Assembly (NCBI RefSeq): GCF_000372745.1
Contig: NZ_KB889688.1
Span: 1-64,000 of the forward strand
Source: Embleya scabrispora DSM 41855
Lineage (GTDB): Bacteria; Actinomycetota; Actinomycetes; Streptomycetales; Streptomycetaceae
Length of the DNA: 64,000 bases
Reading direction: 5' to 3'
Of this stretch, positions 45,028 to 54,311 are shown in pieces (the stretch's first letter is position 1; every line of letters starts with the position of its first letter). The notes beneath the pieces are model-generated. The model saw only the letters and a list, made by a program, of their open reading frames with translations. It did not search any database and was not told the DNA's origin. Position numbers and translations under genes: made by a program.

Positions 45028-45371
45028 ATGAATCGGGCATTCCGCTTGGCAGGCGGGTTCATCCCGTTTTCACGGCACCCACTATGCCGGCCCCTCGGCT
45101 CTTCGTGCGCGAATAACCCTCCGCGGACCCGGTGAAACGTCGCCGGAGACGGCTACGCGACGGGCCCGAAGAGCCGCTCCGATCCCTCGCGCATGCCTGC
45201 GGCGGGGCCGGGAAGCCGTCCGACACAAGGGTTTTGCCACGAGCGCGCGGGAAAAATCGGAGGGGGTGCAGACACCTCACTTTCCGCTCATGACCTGCCA
45301 TACTGGCGGAACTTACGGCCCCGTAGGTTACGTCGCCGTAGCCTCGCCGCCCCCGACCTGAGGGAATCCCT
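45028..45371 (+). promoter_or_regulatory. Promoter region of the desaturase, with tandem dyads
   Basis: A 344-bp gap between tRNA-Gln (minus) and the desaturase (plus). Two operator-like dyads sit just before the gene: TACGG-CC-CCGTA (45314-45325) and TACG-TCGC-CGTA (45329-45340), 15 bp apart centre to centre. The TetR protein encoded after the desaturase is the obvious candidate to bind them. CATACT near 45298 may be a -10. GAGGGA seven bases before ATG 45372 is the ribosome binding site. Confidence 0.5.
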
Positions 45372-46340
45372 ATGACCCCTTCCCCTGGCACCAGCGTGCT
45401 CGAAGCCGAACGGAAGTCCGCCACCGACGCGGCCCCGCGCGGCACGCTCGGCGGCGAACGCAAGCATTTCGCCGAACAGATCGCGTTGGCGCTCTTCATC
45501 GGCATCCCGTTCCTCGCGCTGGTCGCAGCGGTGCCGGTGGCATGGGGGTGGGGACTGTCCTGGCGCGACGTGGTGATCGGCGTTGTGATGTACGCCATCA
45601 CCGGCCACGGGATCACGATCGGGTTCCATCGTTACTTCACCCACGGGTCGTTCAAGGCCAAGCGTCCGGTCCGGATCGCGCTGGCGATCGCGGGCAACAT
45701 GGCCGTGCAGGGGCCGCTGGTGCGGTGGGTCGCCGACCACCGCAAGCACCACAGGTTCTCCGACAAGGAGGGCGACCCGCACTCGCCGTGGCGCTACGGC
45801 ACCGGCGTGGGCGCGCTGGCCAAGGGCCTGTGGTGGGCCCACATGGGGTGGTTGTTCGACGTCGAGCAGACCTCGCAGGAGAAGTACGCGCCCGACCTGC
45901 TCAAGGACCGCGACATGATTCGCGTCTCCCGCCAGTTCCCGCTGTGGGTCGCGGTCTCGCTGGCCGCTCCCGCGCTGGTCGGCGGCCTGTGGTCGTGGTC
46001 GTGGCAGGGCGCGCTGACCGCGTTCTTCTGGGCGGGCCTGGTCCGGGTCGGTTTGCTGCACCACGTGACCTGGTCGATCAACTCGATCTGCCACGCGGTC
46101 GGCGATCATCCGTTCAAGTCCCGCGACCGCTCGGGCAACGTGTGGTGGCTCGCGATCCCCTCGATGGGCGAGTCCTGGCACAACCTGCACCACGCGGACC
46201 AGACCAGCGCACGGCACGGCGTGCTGCGCGGTCAGCTCGACAGCAGCGCTCGGGCGATCCGCTGGATGGAGAAGCTCGGCTGGGTCTGGGACGTACGTTG
46301 GCCGGACCGGGAACGGGTCGCGGCTCGCCGCGCGGCATGA
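45372..46340 (+). CDS. Membrane acyl-CoA/acyl-lipid delta-9 desaturase
   Basis: A 322-residue integral membrane di-iron desaturase. The three histidine boxes are intact: HRYFTH (residues 86-91), HRKHH (123-127) and HNLHH in the last third. Hydrophobic segments around residues 38-60, 66-84, 105-118 and 190-225 form the membrane core. It introduces a cis double bond into saturated fatty acyl chains for membrane fluidity. It is followed 7 bases later by a TetR regulator and preceded by tandem dyads, suggesting autoregulated control by lipid or temperature. Confidence 0.93.
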   Translation: MTPSPGTSVLEAERKSATDAAPRGTLGGERKHFAEQIALALFIGIPFLALVAAVPVAWGWGLSWRDVVIGVVMYAITGHGITIGFHRYFTHGSFKAKRPVRIALAIAGNMAVQGPLVRWVADHRKHHRFSDKEGDPHSPWRYGTGVGALAKGLWWAHMGWLFDVEQTSQEKYAPDLLKDRDMIRVSRQFPLWVAVSLAAPALVGGLWSWSWQGALTAFFWAGLVRVGLLHHVTWSINSICHAVGDHPFKSRDRSGNVWWLAIPSMGESWHNLHHADQTSARHGVLRGQLDSSARAIRWMEKLGWVWDVRWPDRERVAARRAA

Positions 46341-46347
46341 TGGGCGA

Positions 46348-47001
46348 GTGACCGAAAGCAGCAGGCGGAGTGCACCGCGCGGCGGCGGTCGTGTGCGCAT
46401 GACCGGGAAAGAGCGTCGCGAGCAGTTGATCGACATCGGTCGAACACTGTTCGCGGAGCGTGGCTACGACGCTACGAGTGTCGAGGAGATCGCTCACAAG
46501 GCGGGTGTCTCGAAGCCGGTGGTCTACGAACACTTCGGGGGCAAGGAAGGGCTGTACGCCGTTGTCGTGGACCGCGAGACCAGCGCGTTGTTGGACATGG
46601 TGACCAGTGCGCTGACCGGCGGGCACCCCAGGGAGCTCCTCGAACAGGCCGCCTTCGCCCTCCTGGACTACATCGACCAGAACACCGACGGCTTCCGGAT
46701 TCTGGTCCGGGACTCGCCGGTGGCCCAATCCACCGGCACCTTCGCGTCGCTGATCAGCGACATCGCCTCCCAGGTCGAGGACGTACTCGGCCTGGAGTTC
46801 AAGTCGCGCGGCTACGACCCGAAGCTTGCCCCGATGTACGCCCAGATGCTGGTCGGCATGGTCGCCCTGACCGGCCAGTGGTGGCTGGACGTACGCCGCC
46901 CCAAGAAGGCCGACGTCGCGGCCCACCTGGTCAACCTGGCCTGGAACGGCCTCTCCGGCATCGAACCCAAGCCGAGGCTGGTGGGGCGCCGAAGCTCGTG
47001 A
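46348..47001 (+). CDS. TetR-family transcriptional regulator
   Basis: A 217-residue repressor-type protein. The N-terminal helix-turn-helix is clear (RTLFAERGYDATSVEEIAHK, then AGVSKPVVYEHFGGKEGLY). The C-terminal ligand domain has MYAQMLVGMVALTGQWWLD. GTG 46348 starts 7 bases after the desaturase stop, so the pair is probably one transcript. Likely target: the dyads upstream of the desaturase. An acyl-CoA-type ligand is plausible but inferred. Confidence 0.92.
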   Translation: MTESSRRSAPRGGGRVRMTGKERREQLIDIGRTLFAERGYDATSVEEIAHKAGVSKPVVYEHFGGKEGLYAVVVDRETSALLDMVTSALTGGHPRELLEQAAFALLDYIDQNTDGFRILVRDSPVAQSTGTFASLISDIASQVEDVLGLEFKSRGYDPKLAPMYAQMLVGMVALTGQWWLDVRRPKKADVAAHLVNLAWNGLSGIEPKPRLVGRRSS

Positions 47002-47023
47002 GCACGGGTGTCCTCGGACACGG

Positions 47024-47060
47024 ACGAAGGGGGCCGCCCCGCCGGGGCGGCCCCCTTCGT
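47024..47060. terminator. Long hairpin terminator after tetR
   Basis: A perfect 17-bp stem (47024-47040 with 47044-47060; ACGAAGGGGGCCGCCCC on the left arm) around a 3-base loop, between convergent tetR and rocD. Confidence 0.85.
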
Positions 47061-47066
47061 CGTGCA

Positions 47067-47097
47067 ACGGCCGCGAAGTCCCCGACTTCGCGGCCGT
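47067..47097. terminator. Second hairpin terminator, for rocD
   Basis: ACGGCCGCGAAGTC (47067-47080) pairs perfectly with GACTTCGCGGCCGT (47084-47097), loop CCC. It lies 19 bases beyond the rocD stop on the minus strand and directly abuts the preceding hairpin. Confidence 0.8.
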
Positions 47098-47115
47098 CCC
47101 CACGTAGTCCCGGTG

Positions 47116-48390
47116 CTACCCCAGCACCGCGCGCAACTGGTCCAAGGACCACTCCAGGTCGTCCTTGGAGATCACCAACGGCGGGGCGATGCGGATCGTC
47201 TGGCCGTGGGTGTCCTTGACCAGGACTCCCCGGTCCATCAGGGCCTTGGAGACCTCGCGGGCGGTGCCGTGGCCGGGGTCGATGTCGACGCCGGCCCACA
47301 GGCCCCGACCGCGTACGGCGGTCACCGAGTGGCCGACCAGTGTGGCGAGTTCGCGGTGCAGGTGGTCGCCGAGGTCGGCGGAGCGCTGCTGGAACTCGCC
47401 GGAGCGCAGGATCTCCAGCACCTCCAGGCCCACCGCGCAGGCCAGCGGGTTCCCGCCGAAGGTCGAGCCGTGCTCGCCGGGCGCGAAGACGCCGAGCACC
47501 GCGCGCGAGGACACCACGGCCGAGATCGGCAGGATGCCGCCGCCGAGTGCCTTGCCCAGGATGTACATGTCGGGCACCACGCCCTCGTGCTCGCACGCGA
47601 AGGTGCGGCCGGTGCGGCCGAGCCCGGACTGGATCTCGTCCGCGATGAACAGGACGTCGCGCTCCTCGGTCACCCGGCGCACCTCGGCCAGATAGCCGGG
47701 CGGCGGGACCAGTACGCCGGCCTCGCCCTGGATCGGCTCGATCAGCACCGCCACCGTGTCGTCGGTGATCGCCGCGCGCAGCGCCGCCGAGTCGCCGTAG
47801 GGCACCACGTCGAAGCCCGGGGTGTACGGGCCGAAGTGCCGGCGCGCCTCCTCGTCCGTGGAGAAGCTCACGATCGTGGTGGTGCGGCCGTGGAAGTTGC
47901 CGGCGGCGACCACGATCCTGGCCCGCCCGTCCGGTACGCCCTTGACCTCGTAGCCCCACTTGCGCGCGGTCTTGACCGCGGTCTCCACCGCCTCCGCGCC
48001 GGTGTTCATCGCCAGCACCATCTCCATGCCGGCCAGGTGCGCGAGCTGCTCGCAGAACGGCGCGAAGCGGTCGTTGTGGAACGCGCGGCTGGTCAGCGTG
48101 ACCCGGTCCAACTGCCGCTTGGCCGCGTCGATCAGGCGCGCGTTGCCGTGCCCGAAGTTGAGCGCGGAATACCCGGCCAGCATGTCCAGATACCGCCGGC
48201 CCTCGACATCGGTCATCCAGGCGCCGTGCGCCTCGGCCACCACGATCGGCAGCGGGTGGTAGTTGTGCGCGCCGAAGTCCTCGGCCAGCTCGATCAGTCG
48301 GGCGCTCTCGGCTCCCGGGCCGGCGGGGCGGCCGACGCCGGACTCGTACTCGTACTCGGAGGAGGGGACGGGCGAGTGCTGCGTGCTCAT
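47116..48390 (-). CDS. rocD: Ornithine aminotransferase
   Basis: A 424-residue class III PLP aminotransferase converting ornithine and 2-oxoglutarate to glutamate semialdehyde and glutamate. Seen: FGAHNYHPLPIVVAEAHGAW at the start, GYSALNFGHGN, NTGAEAVETAVKTARKW, NFHGRTTTIVSFS, LFIADEIQSGLGRTG, and the Schiff-base Lys in MYILGKALGGG. The first 25 residues are a polar extension. ATG 48390 has AAAGGAC three bases upstream. A DDAH-like gene lies upstream on the same strand, consistent with arginine/ornithine metabolism. Confidence 0.97.
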   Translation of the reverse strand: MSTQHSPVPSSEYEYESGVGRPAGPGAESARLIELAEDFGAHNYHPLPIVVAEAHGAWMTDVEGRRYLDMLAGYSALNFGHGNARLIDAAKRQLDRVTLTSRAFHNDRFAPFCEQLAHLAGMEMVLAMNTGAEAVETAVKTARKWGYEVKGVPDGRARIVVAAGNFHGRTTTIVSFSTDEEARRHFGPYTPGFDVVPYGDSAALRAAITDDTVAVLIEPIQGEAGVLVPPPGYLAEVRRVTEERDVLFIADEIQSGLGRTGRTFACEHEGVVPDMYILGKALGGGILPISAVVSSRAVLGVFAPGEHGSTFGGNPLACAVGLEVLEILRSGEFQQRSADLGDHLHRELATLVGHSVTAVRGRGLWAGVDIDPGHGTAREVSKALMDRGVLVKDTHGQTIRIAPPLVISKDDLEWSLDQLRAVLG

Positions 48391-48406
48391 GACGTCCTTT
48401 CGCAAC

Positions 48407-48441
48407 GGTGGAGATCGATACAAATGGTGAAGATCGATACA
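48407..48441. repeat. Direct repeats upstream of rocD
   Basis: GGTGGAGATCGATACA (48407-48422) and GGTGAAGATCGATACA (48426-48441) are 15/16 identical with a 19-bp period, starting 17 bp upstream of rocD. They lie in the 189-bp gap between the DDAH-like gene and rocD. Two copies on the same DNA face suggest a regulator binding site, perhaps for an arginine- or amino-acid-responsive protein. Confidence 0.5.
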
Positions 48442-48579
48442 GAGTTGGGAATCGGTCCGACGGTGGGGTCGATGCGAGGGCGAACAGCAGTACGAAAATG
48501 AGGAAAGCGCACATCGGCGGCGAGAAGGGTGGAACTCACCCGAGTGCGCACAGACGGGATACCCCGTGAAGACGTGCGA

Positions 48580-49572
48580 TCAACGATCGGCGCGCAGTTC
48601 CAGTACGCAACTGCGCACGCTCGCACCGTGGGCCGCGAATGCGGACATGTCCAGTTCGATCGTACGAAACCCCCGGCCCGCGAGCCGAGCCGCCAGCGTC
48701 GGTGTCGCATCGCCCAGCAGCACGCTGCGCCCGTCGGAGACCGCGTCCAGACCGAGCGCGAGCGCGTCCGCCTCGTCGACCTCGATCCGCTCCGGGAAGA
48801 CTCGGGCCAGTCGGCGCTGCGCCCGTGCCGTGAACGCACCGGGGTAGTAGGCCACGGTGTGCTCGCCGAGCACGGTCAGCGCCGAGCCGAGCCGGCAAAA
48901 CCGCGGGTCGGCGAGTTCGAGCGGAAGCACCGGCAGGCCGAAGAACGCCTCAGCCTCGGCATGCGCGGCCGACTCCGTCAACGGTCCCACCGCGGCCAGC
49001 AGGTGTGGTCCGGCCGGAATCAGGTCGCTCTCGCCCTCGTGCGCGAACACCGGTTCCAGGCCGCCCCGGAAGCCGTGCCGCTCGAACCACTCCAGGTAGA
49101 CCGGCGTCTCGGCGAAGCGATCCGCCGAACGAGGCCGCGCACCCAGCACCCGGCCACCCACCACGGTCGCGGCCCGCGCGGCGAACACCATGCCGGGCAG
49201 CCCCGGCCGGCCCGGCACCAGGCTCACCCGATGCCCCAGCGCGATCAGCGTCCCGCGCAACCGCTCCCACTGACTCATCGCGGCGGTGGTCCGCGCCGCG
49301 AACCCGGTCTCCTCCGCGAGCCCGCGCGAGTCCGCAAGCCCGCACGAGTCCGAGAGCCCGCGCGCGTGCGGCAGGCCCCGCGAATCGTCGGCCGCGGACG
49401 CGTCCAGGAACACCGGCGGGCACATCACGTAGTGCCGCGACTCGGCCGCCCGCGGCGCGACGAACCCTCGGCGCCGCTGTCGAGGCACCCGGGCCCGCTC
49501 GGCTCCGGGCGATATGCGCTCCGACCGCGATACGGAGCGGCCCGATCGACCGCAGCACGAGGTGAGGCGCAC
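48580..49572 (-). CDS. DDAH/amidinotransferase-family protein, apparently inactive, with hexapeptide repeat
   Basis: A 330-residue protein of the dimethylargininase fold: MCPPVFLDAS near residue 50, QWERLRGTLIALGHRVSLV, LPGMVFAARAATVVGGRVLGARPR, VFAHEGESDLI, DAVSDGRSVLL, ending SVRSCVLELR. DDAH proteins that I recall next to rocD have INPWM after the first strand, YHLDTALAVL and KCCTLELR. Here the first is replaced by four DSRGLx hexapeptides (residues 63-86). The expected catalytic His is Arg227 (FCRLGSAL), and one of the paired Cys is Ser321. Start GTG 49572 has AAGGGGG upstream; this adds an unusual Arg/Ser-rich N-terminus of about 48 residues. It is probably not a working DDAH. Confidence 0.75.
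   Translation of the reverse strand: MRLTSCCGRSGRSVSRSERISPGAERARVPRQRRRGFVAPRAAESRHYVMCPPVFLDASAADDSRGLPHARGLSDSCGLADSRGLAEETGFAARTTAAMSQWERLRGTLIALGHRVSLVPGRPGLPGMVFAARAATVVGGRVLGARPRSADRFAETPVYLEWFERHGFRGGLEPVFAHEGESDLIPAGPHLLAAVGPLTESAAHAEAEAFFGLPVLPLELADPRFCRLGSALTVLGEHTVAYYPGAFTARAQRRLARVFPERIEVDEADALALGLDAVSDGRSVLLGDATPTLAARLAGRGFRTIELDMSAFAAHGASVRSCVLELRADR
49319..49390 (-). repeat. 18-bp tandem repeat inside the DDAH-like gene
   Basis: Four degenerate 18-bp units (49319-49336, 49337-49354, 49355-49372, 49373-49390) of the type AGCCCGCGCGAGTCCGCA. In frame on the minus strand they encode four copies of a DSRGLx hexapeptide, in the place normally taken by the INPWM substrate loop. Confidence 0.8.
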
Positions 49573-50951
<1,379 letters not shown>

Positions 50952-50961
50952 GGCGCAGCAC

Positions 50962-51504
50962 ATGGCGAAGCGCACCATCGGGGTGTCGATCGCGATCCCC
51001 GAGCCCTACGGCAGTGAGCTCCAGGCTCGCCGCGCCGGGTTCGGAGATCCGCTCGCGAACGCCATCCCGACCCACGTGACCCTCCTGCCGCCCACCGAGG
51101 TGGCCGACGAGGCGATGTCCGAGGTCGAGGAACATCTACGCGCGGTCGCCGCCGGCGAGGCCCCGTTCGACATACACCTGCGCAGCACCGGCACCTTCCG
51201 GCCGACCTCGCCGGTGGTGTTCGTCCAGGTCGCGCGCGGCATCCCGGAGTGTGAACGGATCGAGGCCGCGGTGCGATCCGGGCCGCTGGAGCGCGAGTCG
51301 CACTTCCCGTACCACCCGCATGTGACCGTCGCCCACCACCTGCCGGACCATATGCTCGACCTCGCGTTCGCCGAACTCGTGGACTACGACGCGGTCTTCC
51401 CGATCTGGGGCTTCAGTCTGTACGAGCACGGCGCCGACGGGGTGTGGCGTCCGCAACGCGACTTCGCGTTCGGCCAATCGTTGCCAGGTCCCCTGCCCGT
51501 GTGA
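50962..51504 (+). CDS. 2'-5' RNA ligase / 2H phosphoesterase family protein
   Basis: A 180-residue 2H-superfamily protein. The two catalytic H-x-T motifs are THVTLLPP (His38, Thr40) and HPHVTVAHH (His120, Thr122), placed symmetrically in the bilobal fold. Such proteins act as cyclic phosphodiesterases or RNA ligases on 2',3'-ended RNA or nucleotides. ATG 50962 starts 10 bases after trpS. The linkage to trpS hints at tRNA end processing, but the true substrate is unknown. Confidence 0.88.
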   Translation: MAKRTIGVSIAIPEPYGSELQARRAGFGDPLANAIPTHVTLLPPTEVADEAMSEVEEHLRAVAAGEAPFDIHLRSTGTFRPTSPVVFVQVARGIPECERIEAAVRSGPLERESHFPYHPHVTVAHHLPDHMLDLAFAELVDYDAVFPIWGFSLYEHGADGVWRPQRDFAFGQSLPGPLPV

Positions 51505-51534
51505 CGCCTTCGTGGCCACGCGGGAGGTCACGAA

Positions 51535-52587
51535 GTGGAGTCGCGTGTGGTTCGGGCATCGGAGGGGCAGCAGTCAGCCGTGGCGATCAAGGAACGACTG
51601 GCGAGGATCCCGGTCATCGGTCCGACGTGGCGGGCGTACTCGCGGTACGGCGATCGGCAGGGCAATCGGCTGGCCGCGGCGGTGACCTACTACGGCTTCC
51701 TGTCGCTGTTCCCGCTGATCACGCTCGCGGCGGCGGTGGTGGCCGCGACGCTGGACGAGTCCCAGGTCCAACGCATGCAGAACAAGATCTCCGAGCAGAT
51801 CCCCGGCATCGCGGACAAGCTCGACCTGGACGCGCTGGTGCGCAACGCGGGCGCGGTCGGCGCGATCGGCGGCGTGCTGCTCCTGATGTCCGGCACCGGG
51901 TGGGTGGACGCGACCCGTTCGTCCATCCGGGCGATCTGGGACGTGGAGGAGGAACCCGGCAATGTGATCGTGCGCAAGGTCGCCGACGTGGGTGTGCTGA
52001 TCGGCCTGGGGCTGGCGCTCGCCCTGTCGGTGGGCGCGTCCGCGTTCGCGACCATCGTGATCCGGCAGTTGTCCGACTCGATCGGGCTCGAACACCAGCC
52101 GGTCGGCCGAATCCTGCTGCAGATCGCCGCGTTCGCGGTCGCGGTCGGCGCGAGTGTGGTGCTGTTCGTCTACCTGCTGGTCGGGATGCCCCGGCTGACC
52201 ATGAGCCGCGCGGTCGCGGTCAAGGGCGCGGTGATCGGCGCGATCGGCTTCGAGGTGCTCAAGCTGTTGGTGTCCGGATACATCTCGGGTGTCGCGGGCA
52301 AGAGCGCGTACGGCGCGTTCGCCGTGCCGGTCGCACTGCTCCTGTGGATCTACTTCGTGGTCCGACTGCTGCTGTTCTGCGCGGCGTGGACGGCCAACGC
52401 GCAGGAGGCCGCGGAGGCCGAGGAGAACGCCGACGCCGCGGCCGAGAAGGCGGCGGCCGAACCACCGCTGGACCTGACCGGATACCCCGCGAAGCACTCC
52501 CACCCGGCCCGCGCCTACGGCCTGGCGATCGCCGGCACCGCCACACTCGGCATCCTGCTGGAGCGCCTCACCCGAAACCGCCGATAA
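51535..52587 (+). CDS. YihY/BrkB-family membrane protein
   Basis: A 350-residue inner-membrane protein of the YihY (formerly RNase BN) family. It has a cytosolic N-terminus, then six hydrophobic segments beginning LAAAVTYYGFLSLFPLITLAAAVVAA. Family motifs are MSGTGWVDATRSSIRAIWDV and AYGAFAVPVALLLWIYFVVRLLLFCAAWTAN. The C-terminal tail of about 65 residues contains a stretch rich in Ala and Glu. GTG 51535 follows the 2H gene by 30 bp. Function is unsettled; BrkB-like transport has been proposed. Confidence 0.9.
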   Translation: MESRVVRASEGQQSAVAIKERLARIPVIGPTWRAYSRYGDRQGNRLAAAVTYYGFLSLFPLITLAAAVVAATLDESQVQRMQNKISEQIPGIADKLDLDALVRNAGAVGAIGGVLLLMSGTGWVDATRSSIRAIWDVEEEPGNVIVRKVADVGVLIGLGLALALSVGASAFATIVIRQLSDSIGLEHQPVGRILLQIAAFAVAVGASVVLFVYLLVGMPRLTMSRAVAVKGAVIGAIGFEVLKLLVSGYISGVAGKSAYGAFAVPVALLLWIYFVVRLLLFCAAWTANAQEAAEAEENADAAAEKAAAEPPLDLTGYPAKHSHPARAYGLAIAGTATLGILLERLTRNRR

Positions 52588-52612
52588 CCCACCCCGGCCC
52601 CGCCGACCCAAA

Positions 52613-52756
52613 CCAAACACCCTCGGTTCGCCGGGAGTTCGAGCCCACTTCCACCCCGAACCAAGCACCCTTCGGCCGGGCCGACTCGAGCCCACCTTCC
52701 AGCCCGAGCCAAGCGCCCACCAGCCCGGCCGGCGTTTGAGGCCACCTCAAGCCCAC
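52613..52756. repeat. Three 48-bp degenerate tandem repeats
   Basis: Units begin at 52613 (CCAAACACCC), 52661 (CCAAGCACCC) and 52709 (CCAAGCGCCC) with an exact 48-bp period. Each ends in a GAGCCCAC...CCCGA-like block. The last unit includes GGCCGGCGTTTGAGG, a phrase I recall as frequent at Streptomyces gene ends. It fills the gap between convergent yihY-like and dacA genes, where no ordinary hairpin terminator is obvious. Confidence 0.7.
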
Positions 52757-52762
52757 CAACGG

Positions 52763-53971
52763 CTACCGCAGGTAGTCATCCTCGAACCGAACCCCCGAAT
52801 GCCCCTCGCGCCGCCGAAGGGCGAACAGCACGCCGCCGCCCATCACGAGTGCCGCCGGCACACCCAGACCCGCCCACAGGCCCCAGTTGAAGCCCTTGTC
52901 CTTCGAAGAGGACGCCGCCTGCGCGGTCTTGGCCTCGCCGCCCTTGGCGTCCGTCGGCTTCGGGCCCTTGTCCTTCTTCTCGCCCGGCACCGAGAGCGGC
53001 TCGACCAGCGCGCCGATCGGCCTCGCCTGGGCCAGCGCGGCGAAGCCCCAGTCGAGCAGCTTCCCGGTCTCCTCGTAGGTCTTGCCCTTGCCCTCGACGT
53101 GCATGAGGCTCACCAGCAGCGTGTGGTTGCCGCGTTGCGCCCCGCCGACGAAGGTGTTGCCGGCGTTGGTGGTGTAGCCGTTCTTGACGCCGATCATGCC
53201 GGGATACTGGCCGAGCATCGTATTGGTGTTCTGGATCTGGAACTTGGACCCGGCCACGCCCGGGAAGTCGGCGACCTTCGTACTCGCGTAGGACCTGAAG
53301 TCGTTGTTCTTGAGCCCCTCGCGGGCGAACAGCGCGAGGTCGTACGCGCTGGAGACCTGCCCGGGCGCGTCGTAGCCGTCCGGCGAGACCACGTTCGTGT
53401 CGCCCGCCTGGAGCTGCTTGGCCCGCTCGTTCATCTGCCGCACCGTCGCGGACACGCCGCCGTTCATCGCGCACAGCACGTGCACCGCGTCGTTGCCCGA
53501 GCGCAGGAACACGCCCCGCCACAGATCCTCGACCTTGTAGGTCTCGTTCTCCTTTATCCCGACCAGGCTGCTGCCCTCGCCCAGGTTCTGCAGATCGGTG
53601 GGCACCACCTGATGGGTGGTGTTCCGGTCGATTTTGGGCAGCACCGTGTCGGCGAACAACATCTTGAGCGTGCTGGCCGGCGGCAACTTCCAGTGCGGGT
53701 TCTTCGCCGCCAGGATCTTGCCGGTGTCCGCGTCCGCGACCACCCAGGCCCAGCCCTCGACGTCGGGCAACGGCGGTGCGCCGGGCGGCAGGTCGCTCTG
53801 GACGCCGGACTGGGCCAGACGTGGCCCGCCCAGATCCGACATCGGCGAGGGCGGCTGCGGATCCGAGACGGGACCGGCGGCCCGGGCGGCAGGAGCAAGA
53901 CCGACCGCGAAAACGAACGCGGCAGCACAGAACACGGCCGGCTTCCGAGAAGCCCGGAACCAATCAAACAT
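52763..53971 (-). CDS. dacA: D-alanyl-D-alanine carboxypeptidase (S11 family)
   Basis: A 402-residue exported penicillin-binding protein trimming the terminal D-Ala of peptidoglycan stems. A signal sequence (KPAVFCAAAFVFAVGLAPAARAA) comes first, then catalytic SxxK Ser100-Lys103, SxN Ser158-Gly-Asn160 and KNG 263-265 (in place of KTG, as seen in some actinobacterial S11 enzymes). The C-terminus has a Lys/Pro linker and one transmembrane anchor (GLWAGLGVPAALVMGGGVLFALRRR), so the enzyme is tethered outside the membrane. It is convergent with the yihY-like gene and divergent from a small membrane protein. Confidence 0.94.
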   Translation of the reverse strand: MFDWFRASRKPAVFCAAAFVFAVGLAPAARAAGPVSDPQPPSPMSDLGGPRLAQSGVQSDLPPGAPPLPDVEGWAWVVADADTGKILAAKNPHWKLPPASTLKMLFADTVLPKIDRNTTHQVVPTDLQNLGEGSSLVGIKENETYKVEDLWRGVFLRSGNDAVHVLCAMNGGVSATVRQMNERAKQLQAGDTNVVSPDGYDAPGQVSSAYDLALFAREGLKNNDFRSYASTKVADFPGVAGSKFQIQNTNTMLGQYPGMIGVKNGYTTNAGNTFVGGAQRGNHTLLVSLMHVEGKGKTYEETGKLLDWGFAALAQARPIGALVEPLSVPGEKKDKGPKPTDAKGGEAKTAQAASSSKDKGFNWGLWAGLGVPAALVMGGGVLFALRRREGHSGVRFEDDYLR

Positions 53972-54077
53972 GTGATGAGCGTACTGTCGGCCCCCGGCTG
54001 CGGTGCGTAGGCCGCGCCGCCGCATACTGAATCCGGACAAATTCGCTGAGTTTTCGACCGGGAACGGGTGCTTCACG

Positions 54078-54311
54078 TTGAGGATCGGCCGAGGTATTTC
54101 CGCCTGTCTGGTGTTGTTCGGCATCTGGAGCTGGATCTTGTGGCCGAACTTCCTCAAGAACATCTGGGCCGACGACCGGTCCTGGAACGACGGCGCGACC
54201 ACGTTCTTCCTGATCCATCTGGCGCTGACGATCGTCTCGTTCGCGGCGGGCAACGCGATCGGCTGGCTCGGCGTCAAGGGCCTGCGGGCGGCGCGGACCC
54301 CGCAGCCGTGA
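54078..54311 (+). CDS. SCO4848-like small membrane protein
   Basis: A 77-residue protein with two transmembrane helices around a conserved-looking loop: FGIWSWILWPNFLKNIWADD, then SWNDGATTFFLIHLALTIVS. It matches what I recall of the SCO4848 family found beside dacA in Streptomyces. The start is uncertain. TTG 54078 fits the family N-terminus, while an in-frame GTG at 54003 would add a charged 25-residue extension. Its stop overlaps the P450 start (GTGA), so it is coupled to that gene. Function unknown. Confidence 0.75.
   Translation: MRIGRGISACLVLFGIWSWILWPNFLKNIWADDRSWNDGATTFFLIHLALTIVSFAAGNAIGWLGVKGLRAARTPQP

Noticed and set aside
52613-52756. CRISPR-like repeat array
   Set aside because: The 48-bp units are contiguous and degenerate, with no unique spacers and no cas genes, so this is a tandem repeat rather than CRISPR.
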